A DNA stretch of 64,000 nt from Streptomyces sp. MP131-18 (GTDB lineage: Bacteria; Actinomycetota; Actinomycetes; Streptomycetales; Streptomycetaceae): contig NZ_LZNS01000001.1 in the NCBI RefSeq assembly GCF_001984575.1, forward strand, positions 2,647,950 through 2,711,949. Reading direction: 5' to 3'. The translations under genes and the position numbers were made by a program. This document shows positions 58,609 through 64,000 of this stretch, in pieces. Every line of letters begins with the position of its first letter. Position 1 is the first letter of the stretch. The notes below the pieces were generated by a model, which was not told where the DNA came from, did not search any database, and saw only the letters and a list, made by a program, of their open reading frames with translations.

Positions 58609-59646
58609 ATGTCCACAGCAGACCGGAGCGGCGCCCCCGGGGCCGGGCCGCTGACCACCGCCCAGATCGCCGCGGCCGTCGGCGTGTCCGTCTCCACGGT
58701 GTCCAAGGTGCTCAACGGCAGAACGGACGTCGCCGCCGAGACGCGCGCCCGCGTCGAGGGCGTCATCCGCCGGCACGGCCACCGGTGGCAGAAGCAGCGG
58801 GGCACCGCACCGGCCCCCCTGCTGGAGCTGGTCTTCCGCCAGATGCGGGACGCGTACGCCATCGAGATCATCAACGGCGTCCAGCCGGTCGCGCGGGAAC
58901 ACCGGCTCGCGGTGGTGCTGTCCGAGTTGCAGGGCCGTCACACGCCGGGCCGCGGCTGGGTCGAGGACGTGGTGGCCCGGCGGCCGGCCGGCGTGATCTC
59001 GGTGTTCTCCGGCCTCACCGACGCGCAGGGCGGTCAACTGCGCAGCCGTGGCATCCCGTTCGTGCTCGTCGACCCCGGCGGGGAACCGGCGCATGCCTCC
59101 CCGTCCGTCGGCGCGAGCAACTGGAACGGCGGCCTGGCGGCCACCCGGCACCTGCTGGGGCTCGGGCACCGGCGCATCGGCGTCCTCACCGGCCCGAAGG
59201 GCTCCCTGGCCGCCCGGGCCCGGCTGGACGGCCACCGCGCCGCGATGGACACCGCCGGGCTCCCCGTCGATCCGGCCCTCGTGCGCACCGGGGACTTCCG
59301 AGCCGAGGACGGCCTCGCGCACACGCGCGAGCTGCTGCGCCTGCCGGAGCCGCCCACCGCGGTGTTCGCCTGCAACGACGCGCAGGCACTCGGCGCCTAC
59401 CGGGCCGCCGCCCGGGCCGGGCTGCGCATCCCCGACGACCTGAGCGTCGTCGGCTTCGACGACCTGCCCCAGGCGCAGTGGACCACCCCGCCGCTGACCA
59501 CCGTCCGCCAGCCGCTCACCGAAATGGCCGCCACCGCCGCGACCATGGTCGTCACCCTCGCCGGGGGCGACGCCCTGCCGCAGACGCGCGTGGAACTCGC
59601 CACCGAACTTGTCGTCCGTGAAAGCACCGCACCCCCGCGCCACTGA
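58609..59646 (+). CDS. LacI-family transcriptional regulator, divergent from pectate lyase
   Basis: A 345-residue regulator. The DNA-binding part is TTAQIAAAVGVSVSTVSKVLNGRTDVAAETRARVEGVIRRHGH (residues ~16-58); the hinge helix and periplasmic-binding-like effector domain follow (GVISVFSGLTDAQGGQLRSRGIPFVLVDPGG, GLGHRRIGVLTGPKGSL, NDAQALGAYRAAARAGL, SVVGFDDLPQAQWTTPPLTTVRQPL). It differs from the CebR sequence as I remember it, so it may be a separate LacI regulator using a similar palindromic operator. A leaderless message is likely. Its position beside the pectate lyase suggests control of that gene. Confidence 0.93.
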   Translation: MSTADRSGAPGAGPLTTAQIAAAVGVSVSTVSKVLNGRTDVAAETRARVEGVIRRHGHRWQKQRGTAPAPLLELVFRQMRDAYAIEIINGVQPVAREHRLAVVLSELQGRHTPGRGWVEDVVARRPAGVISVFSGLTDAQGGQLRSRGIPFVLVDPGGEPAHASPSVGASNWNGGLAATRHLLGLGHRRIGVLTGPKGSLAARARLDGHRAAMDTAGLPVDPALVRTGDFRAEDGLAHTRELLRLPEPPTAVFACNDAQALGAYRAAARAGLRIPDDLSVVGFDDLPQAQWTTPPLTTVRQPLTEMAATAATMVVTLAGGDALPQTRVELATELVVRESTAPPRH

Positions 59647-59747
59647 GCCGCCGCCCGGCCCCTTCGAGCGCCGCACCCGCCGGGCCCCGGCACACAGAGC
59701 CCACGGCGCACCGGAACACGTGCCGCCCGCGGCATGGGCCCCTCGCC

Positions 59748-59990
59748 TCAGGCCGCCCTGCCGCCTTCCCGTCGCTCCTGCACCCGCACCTGATGCCGCA
59801 GCTCCGCCGGTGTGGCCGACGGCCGGTCCGCGTTCCAGAAGGGATGGAACGCGAGCCGGGCGGACAGCCGGATCAGCCGGCGCCGCAGGGACGTCTGCCC
59901 CACCGGCCCGGCCTGGGCGAGCGCCGCGTACGTGCGGTTCCAGTCTCGCTGATCACGGACCAGGTCCCGCGGAAAGTCCGACAGTGTCAC
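59748..59990 (-). CDS. Small conserved-looking protein of unknown function
   Basis: An 80-residue basic protein (FPRDLVRDQRDWNRTYAALAQ, then LRRRLIRLSARLAFHPFWNADRPSATPAELRHQVRVQERREGG). I recall similar short proteins in many Streptomyces genomes with the pattern W-x-T-Y-x-A-L followed by LRRRL and a HP-W motif, but not a function. The start is GTG at 59990. TATGAT lies 12 bases before it on the minus strand, so a very short or absent leader is possible. No signal peptide is present. Confidence 0.75.
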   Translation of the reverse strand: MTLSDFPRDLVRDQRDWNRTYAALAQAGPVGQTSLRRRLIRLSARLAFHPFWNADRPSATPAELRHQVRVQERREGGRAA

Positions 59991-60067
59991 GCCTCGGATT
60001 CAATCATACGTTCGATTAAAGACACCGACCGACCCGCCGCCCCGGCGGCCCGGCGCGCCGGAGCGGC

Positions 60068-60949
60068 ATGAGCGGCATGAGCGAGACCCCACGCCTTGTC
60101 GGGAAGGGAACGCCGGGGCCGGACTCGCACCTCATGAGCGGCGTGGATGAGGCACTGCCGGCCGAAGACGGAGCCCGGCTCTGGGCGACCCGGGCCGGCG
60201 CGGGCACTCCCGTGGTCTGCCGCCACGGCGGCCCCGGCCTGTGCGACTTCCTGGGCGACGTGGCCGGGCTGTTGGCGGACCTGGCCGCCGTGTACCGCTG
60301 GGACCAGCGGGGATGCGGGCGGTCGCAAACGGTGCGGACCGTACTCGGTCGCCCGGTCCGTGGCCGATCTGGACGCCGTTCGCCGCCACTTCGGGCTGCA
60401 CCGGATGGCGCTGCTCGGCCACTCGTACGGAGCCGGGTTGGCACTGCGATACGCGCTGGAGCATCCCGAGCACGTGAGCAAGCCGGTCCACGTCTCCGGC
60501 AACGGAATCGACAGCCGTGACACCTGGCGGACGGCCTACCGGCAGAATCTGCGTGCCAGCCTCGGGACACACCTGGCGCGCTGGGAAACGCTGGACAGCA
60601 GTTCTCCGCGGACTACAGCGACCGGGAGCGGGCGCTGGAACAGGCAGAGGCCGCGGCCACGCCCTGGTTCGGCGTGAACCACGAGTGCGACGCGACCATC
60701 AGCGCCGAGGTCGACCGCGCCTCGGGAACACCGGAACTGCGGGCCGCCTGCGAGCGGTTGGACGTGCCGGTGCTGATCGTGCACGGCGCTGAGGACATCC
60801 GGCCCGACTGGGCGCTCGACTCACTGGAACAGGCCCTCCCGCGGGTCTCGCGGACGGTGCTCAACGGTGCGGGGCACCTCCCCCGGGTGGAGGGGCCGAA
60901 CGGTTTCCGCTCCGCGGTCGGCGACTTCCTGGCCGGCCTCTCCGTCTGA
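60068..60949 (+). pseudogene. Frameshifted alpha/beta hydrolase (proline iminopeptidase-like)
   Basis: A complete alpha/beta hydrolase is readable only by changing frames twice. First part: ARLWATRAGAGTPVVCRHGGPGLCDFLGDVAGLL to RWDQRGCGRSQ (until ~60330); second: GPYSVARSVADLDAVRRHFGLHRMALLGHSYGAGLALRYALEHPEHVSKPVHVSG (until ~60595); third: QQFSADYSDRERALEQAEAAATPWFGVNHECDA to GAEDIRPDWALDS and the histidine region NGAGHLPRVEGP, ending with TGA at 60949. The shifts return to the first frame, so they are 1-base changes of opposite sign 270 bp apart. HGGPG and GHSYG (nucleophile) are intact. Either a young pseudogene or two assembly errors. Confidence 0.82.
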
Positions 60950-61096
60950 TCTGCTCGGTTTCCGCGAGGTTCCTCTCTCACCGAAAAGTGCGTTCTTCCA
61001 CGTCAGGCCACACTCACCTACGGTTCCCCACGTAACGAAAAGCCCACTCGCGGCCCGGCCTTCCCCACCGCGGCCGGACCGGTACGGAGCACGCCC

Positions 61097-61474
61097 ATGA
61101 GCATCCTGAGGACCTACGCCCGCCTGTGGACCGACGACCTCGACCGCGCGCTGCCGCTCCTGCGCAAGCTCACCGGCACGGCACCGGACCTGCGGCTGGC
61201 GTTCGGCACGGTCGAACTGGCCGCCATCGGCGACTTCCTGGTCATCGCGGGCCCGGCCGCCGAGCGTGCGAAGTACGCGCACGCGTCCGCCACCGTGGTC
61301 GTCGAGGACCTCGACGAGGTCGCGGCGACCCTGACGTCCGATGGGGCCGACCTCACCACCCCCGTCACGAAGGGCCCGACGGGGCGGTTCCTCTATGCCC
61401 GCCATGCCGACGGGGCCGAGATCGAGTACGTCGAGTGGACGCCCGAACTGGTCCGGCGCCTCGTCCGCCGGTGA
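61097..61474 (+). CDS. VOC-superfamily (glyoxalase-like) protein
   Basis: A 125-residue protein with a beta-alpha-beta-beta-beta fold pattern: TYARLWTDDLDRALPLLRKLTG, FGTVELAAIGDFLVIAGP, TVVVEDLDEVAATLTSDGADLTTPVTKGPTGRFLYARHADGAEIEYVEW. It lacks the full set of His/Glu metal ligands of glyoxalase I, so it may be a binding protein or divergent enzyme. GGAG precedes the ATG at 61097. It is followed after 43 bp by a RidA-family gene on the same strand. Confidence 0.88.
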   Translation: MSILRTYARLWTDDLDRALPLLRKLTGTAPDLRLAFGTVELAAIGDFLVIAGPAAERAKYAHASATVVVEDLDEVAATLTSDGADLTTPVTKGPTGRFLYARHADGAEIEYVEWTPELVRRLVRR

Positions 61475-61517
61475 GCCGCGGCGAAGGCACCCGGACTTTC
61501 AACGACAAGGAGACAGC

Positions 61518-61925
61518 ATGGCCATCAGCCTGGTGAACCCCACCGGATTGCCGGAGATCGACGCGTACCGGCAGGTGTCGATCGCGACCGGCTCGAAGCT
61601 GGTCTTCATCGCCGGCCAGGTCGCCTGGGACGCCGAGGGGCGCACGGTCGGCGAAGGCGACCTCGCCACTCAGGTCGAGCAGTGCTACCTCAATATCGGC
61701 ACCGCCCTGGCCGGGATCGGCAGCTCCTTCGACGACGTGGCGAAACTGACCGTCTACGTCGTCGACTGGACGCCAGACAAGATGCCCCTGTTCGTGGAGG
61801 GGGTCGCCAGGGCGTCCGCGAAGCTGGGGGTCACCCCGGTGCCGCCCGGCACGCTGCTGGGCGTCGCGGCCCTGGACGTGCCCGACCACCTGGTCGAGGT
61901 CGAAGCCACCGCGGTCATCGACTGA
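61518..61925 (+). CDS. RidA/YjgF-family reactive-intermediate deaminase
   Basis: A 135-residue protein of the Rid family. The start at 61518 has AAGGAGA. The family's features are visible: VSIATGSKLVFIAGQVAWDAEGRTVG, VEQCYLNIGTALAGIGSSFDDVAKLTVYVVDWTPDKMP, and the C-terminal RASAKLGVTPVPPGTLLGVAALDVPDHLVEVEATAVI. The Arg that binds carboxylate in RidA is replaced by a shifted pattern (PPGTLLGV in place of PPARTTV), so it belongs to a Rid2/3-like subgroup in which imine hydrolysis is not assured. Confidence 0.93.
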   Translation: MAISLVNPTGLPEIDAYRQVSIATGSKLVFIAGQVAWDAEGRTVGEGDLATQVEQCYLNIGTALAGIGSSFDDVAKLTVYVVDWTPDKMPLFVEGVARASAKLGVTPVPPGTLLGVAALDVPDHLVEVEATAVID

Positions 61926-62042
61926 CGGCGAGGCCGCGGCCATTGCGGATCTTGCTCCGCGGGGCGGGGAACGCACGCCGGGCCCGGCGCATCGGCATCG
62001 TCCCGTCCCTCGCAGCCGCAGACCCGGGCCGGTGATGCGCAC

Positions 62043-62080
62043 GGCGGAGGCGTTCAGGCGGAGGCGTTCAGGCGGAGGCG
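62043..62080. repeat. Tandem 14-bp repeat at the end of a methyltransferase gene
   Basis: GGCGGAGGCGTTCA at 62043-62056 and 62057-62070 plus a 10-bp partial copy to 62080. The repeat contains the TGA (minus strand, 62070-62068) that ends the methyltransferase, so a change in copy number could alter its C-terminus. Confidence 0.85.
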
Positions 62081-62838
62081 GCGGCCACGAAGAACGGCAT
62101 GGCGATGAGAAAGCGGTCGGCCTCGGCGCGTCGGCGCTGCTCCGCGAGCCACTCGTCGGCCTGATCACGGCCGACGGCGCCGCTCGTGCAGGCCGGTTCG
62201 GCGAGCCTGGTGAGCACCGGCAGCATCGCGGGGTCGGTGAACACGCTGGTGTGCACCTCGACGGTGACGTCGTCGAAGCCGCCGTCCAGGAGCAGGTTGC
62301 GATACTGGCGGCCGGCGCGGGGCGTGCCCAGGAGGTCGACGCGGGCTTGCACGATCGTGCGGGTGAGCGCCGCGTCGTCCGAGTCGATCATGATGGCGTC
62401 CCAGTCCTGCCCGACCAGGACGATCCTGCCGCCCGGGCAGAGGACGCGCCGCGCCTCCGCCACCGCGCGCCCTGGTTCCTGAAGTACGTGGAAGACCTTG
62501 TCGGCACGGTAGCCGCGCACGCTTCCGTCGGCGAACGGCAGATCCTCCGCCCCCGCCTCCCGGAACTCGGCGGCCGACCACCGTTCCCTGGCCGCGGTCA
62601 GCATCCACGGGTCGGGGTCGACGCCCACCGCGTGGACGCCGCGTTCGGCCAGCTCGGCGACGGCGCGTCCGGCGCCGCAGCCGACGTCCACGACGGTCGA
62701 GCCCGGGACGGGAGACAGCAGTTCGTAGGAACGGGCCCGCAGCCGGGTGGTGCCCGGCATCTGATCCGCCGCGTCGAGGACGGCCAGCAGGGCCTGGGTG
62801 TCGCGGTGTTCTTCCACGGCTTCCTGGTTTTTGTCCAT
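62068..62838 (-). CDS. Class I SAM-dependent methyltransferase, divergent from merR
   Basis: A 256-residue methyltransferase with motif I VVDVGCGAGRAVAELAERG, VGVDPDPWMLTAARERW, DLPFADGSVRGYRADKVFHVLQEPGRAVAEARRVLCPGGRIVLVGQDWDAI, matching small-molecule/quinone-type enzymes. The start is the ATG at 62838 (MDKNQEAVEEHRD); there is no strong ribosome site. The C-terminus AAASA is encoded within a tandem repeat. It faces a MerR gene across a shared promoter with an inverted repeat, so a MerR-induced substrate (a toxic organic compound) is likely. Confidence 0.9.
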   Translation of the reverse strand: MDKNQEAVEEHRDTQALLAVLDAADQMPGTTRLRARSYELLSPVPGSTVVDVGCGAGRAVAELAERGVHAVGVDPDPWMLTAARERWSAAEFREAGAEDLPFADGSVRGYRADKVFHVLQEPGRAVAEARRVLCPGGRIVLVGQDWDAIMIDSDDAALTRTIVQARVDLLGTPRAGRQYRNLLLDGGFDDVTVEVHTSVFTDPAMLPVLTRLAEPACTSGAVGRDQADEWLAEQRRRAEADRFLIAMPFFVAAASA

Positions 62839-62852
62839 GGACACCAGGCTGC

Positions 62853-62874
62853 GACTTAATGTCGGCATGAAGTC
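62853..62874. promoter_or_regulatory. MerR-type operator in the divergent promoter
   Basis: A 22-bp dyad with arms GACTT and AAGTC and inner ATG/CAT matches, spanning 62853-62874. On the minus strand TTGACT (62877-62872) would be the -35 of the methyltransferase promoter and a ~19-bp spacer would follow, the usual MerR arrangement. On the plus strand TTGTCC (62831-62836) and CTTAAT (62855-62860) are an 18-bp-spaced -35/-10 pair for merR that would start transcription at the ATG at 62867. Confidence 0.65.
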
Positions 62875-63304
62875 AAGCGAAGACAGCGGTGCCGAGGTCA
62901 TGAGCATCGGCGCCCTTGCGGCACGGTTCGGCCTGGCCACGCACGTCCTGCGGCATTGGGAGGCGAAGGGCCTGCTGCACCCCGGACGGGACGCGGGCGG
63001 GCGCCGCCGCTACGGTGCGGACGACCTGACCCGCGTGGCGATCATCCTCCTTTCCAAGGAGGCCGGCCTCGGTCTGGACACCATCAGGAGCCTGTCCGCC
63101 ACCGTCGACCGCGCCACCCGGCACAAGATCCTGCGTCCCGAGGCCGAGGAGCTCCGATCGAGAATCGCGGCGGCCCGTGCCTCACTGGAGCTCATCGAGG
63201 GTGGCCTGAACTGCGGGTACGAGGACGTCACCCGGTGCCCGAACTACCGGCGGCTCGTCGCCGAGCGGGTCGGCCCCCGCGTGCCGGCGCACGGGCGGGC
63301 GTGA
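62867..63304 (+). CDS. MerR-family transcriptional regulator
   Basis: A 145-residue regulator. The MerR helix-turn-helix reads MSIGALAARFGLATHVLRHWEAKGLLHPGRDAGGRRRYGADDLTRVAIILLSKEAGLGLDTIRSL, then a helical dimer linker and a C-terminal CGYEDVTRCPNY with two cysteines typical of many streptomycete MerR proteins. Two starts are possible: ATG 62867 (leaderless, placed at the predicted transcription start) and ATG 62900 (MSIGAL, with a nearby GAGGT). It is divergent from the methyltransferase gene and probably activates it. Confidence 0.9.
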   Translation: MKSSEDSGAEVMSIGALAARFGLATHVLRHWEAKGLLHPGRDAGGRRRYGADDLTRVAIILLSKEAGLGLDTIRSLSATVDRATRHKILRPEAEELRSRIAAARASLELIEGGLNCGYEDVTRCPNYRRLVAERVGPRVPAHGRA

Positions 63305-63330
63305 GCATCACGGCCGCGGCGCGTGAGCTT

Positions 63331-63627
63331 TCAAGTCGCGAATATCAGCCATAGGTCCCAGCCGTCGTTCTTCGCCTCGCACACGTAGTCGTCGGCGCCG
63401 GTCGGGTTGTTGGGCCAGAGGTACTCCTCTCCCACGGCCACGCACTCCTCATGGGTCGGGTAGTGGTCGTGGAACTGCCAGTAGTCCAGCGCGTGGAAGT
63501 CCGTGCTCCCGGCGTCCTGTACCACCGGGGCCGCCACCGCCACCCCGGTCCCCGTCCCGGTCCCGGTCAGTGCGAGCCCGGCTGCCGCGGCAGCCCCAAC
63601 CATCAGTGTCCGCAGGCGCGTTCGCAT
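63331..63627 (-). CDS. Small secreted protein of unknown function
   Basis: A 98-residue protein with a clear signal peptide (MRTRLRTLMVGAAAAAGLAL, then a GTGTGTGVAVAAPV cleavage area). The mature part is aromatic and acidic: STDFHALDYWQFHDHYPTHEECVAVGEEYLWPNNPTGADDYVCEAKNDGWDLWLIFAT, with two cysteines (probable disulfide). The start at 63627 has AAGGG. I do not recognise a family with a known role; small secreted proteins like this are common in Streptomyces. It converges with merR (26 bp gap). Confidence 0.78.
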   Translation of the reverse strand: MRTRLRTLMVGAAAAAGLALTGTGTGTGVAVAAPVVQDAGSTDFHALDYWQFHDHYPTHEECVAVGEEYLWPNNPTGADDYVCEAKNDGWDLWLIFAT

Positions 63628-64000
63628 GGGAAGCCCTTTCCGTAGGAGGCAACTCCCTTCAGTGAAAGGGCAATTCATCTGCTCGGCAAGGGCTTGCTCT
63701 CCCGCGCGGGCCGCGGCGGCCCTGCTCGCGTGCCCGTGCTGTGCCCCCGTTGCGCCAATTTCGGTTGCCGTCCGTCCACCCATTGACACGCCCAGCAAGG
63801 CTCGTTAACGTCACGCCAGTCCGAACAGGGTCCAACATTTTCCAACGACGATGCAGATGTCGGCCCAGCAACGCGTCGCCGCGCCGGGCCGCTTCTTCAG
63901 CACTACCTGCACCACTGGTTCCGCTGGTTCCGCTGGTTCTGTCGGCGTTGCCGGCTTTGATGAGGTTCCGCCTGCTGAGAGGTCGTGATTGCTCGTGTTT
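63628..64000. other. Gene-free window end
   Basis: I see no convincing gene in either strand: readable frames are short and lack starts or family character. A 9-bp tandem repeat of CTGGTTCCG (about 2.7 copies, 63915-63938) is visible. The stretch may hold the upstream region of the small secreted protein and, at the right edge, the beginning or remnant of another gene. Confidence 0.6.

Noticed and set aside
58609..59646. The LacI gene as cebR itself
   Set aside because: From memory its N-terminus and effector domain differ from CebR; the operator similarity alone is not enough. Kept as an unnamed LacI-family regulator.
60068..60949. Programmed frameshifting in the hydrolase gene
   Set aside because: No slippery sequence or stop-adjacent signal is seen at either shift; decay or sequencing error is simpler.
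63659..63871. Minus-strand open frame at the right end
   Set aside because: Low-complexity composition, no start site with ribosome binding and no family resemblance.

Overview
The window is chromosomal DNA of a high-GC actinomycete, almost certainly a Streptomyces or close relative. GC content is very high, third codon positions are G/C, GTG starts are frequent, secreted proteins and lipoproteins abound, there is a multi-domain SpoIIE phosphatase, and regulators of many families are present. I see no tRNA, rRNA, CRISPR array, prophage or intact insertion sequence.

1-17 kb holds three oligopeptide ABC importers, all on the minus strand. The first (1-4031, cut by the left edge) runs permease, lipoprotein, permease, ATPase; this is the order of the Streptomyces bldK operon, which imports the extracellular peptide needed for aerial growth. 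The second (4374-9930) and third (11276-16969) each run lipoprotein, permease, permease, ATPase, ATPase and look like tandem duplicates. A lipoprotein gene lies between them. GC hairpins follow the binding-protein gene in operons 1 and 3 but not 2, and a cluster of TATCCGGA-type sites sits on the promoter of operon 3.

17-30 kb looks like conserved core: typA, a fourth peptide-binding lipoprotein, a three-gene Sdh1-type succinate dehydrogenase (anchor, flavoprotein, iron-sulfur), a helical membrane protein, a small SPOR protein and a PAS-PAS-GAF-PP2C-HATPase phosphatase.

30-42 kb is accessory: a decayed ABC ATPase, GntR, GNAT, CDF transporter, subtilisin-like protease with P domain, tartrate/D-malate-type dehydrogenase, SGNH hydrolase, HSL-type esterase, PucR-type regulator, a DUF574-type methyltransferase, a gene remnant and a second methyltransferase with an early TTA (bldA-dependent) codon.

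42-59 kb contains plant-polymer genes: a ricin-B/beta-helix protein, a GH5 cellulase with X2 module and a PL1 pectate lyase. A perfect TGGGAGCGCTCCCA box (the CebR-type, cello-oligosaccharide-responsive operator) lies upstream of the first, and the same core sits in a perfect 46-bp palindrome upstream of the pectate lyase, next to a divergent LacI regulator. Between them are a universal stress protein, SnoaL-like protein, imine-reductase-like protein, HtpG, a PHP hydrolase, and two regulator modules: TetR/WrbA/FAD-oxidoreductase/HxlR and TetR/SDR/SMR.

59-64 kb has small enzymes (VOC, RidA), a frameshifted alpha/beta hydrolase, a divergent MerR/methyltransferase pair with an operator in the shared promoter, and a small secreted protein. 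The last ~370 bp show no convincing gene. Several regulator-target pairs are each linked by an inverted repeat visible in the sequence; these operator sites are the most testable new observations.
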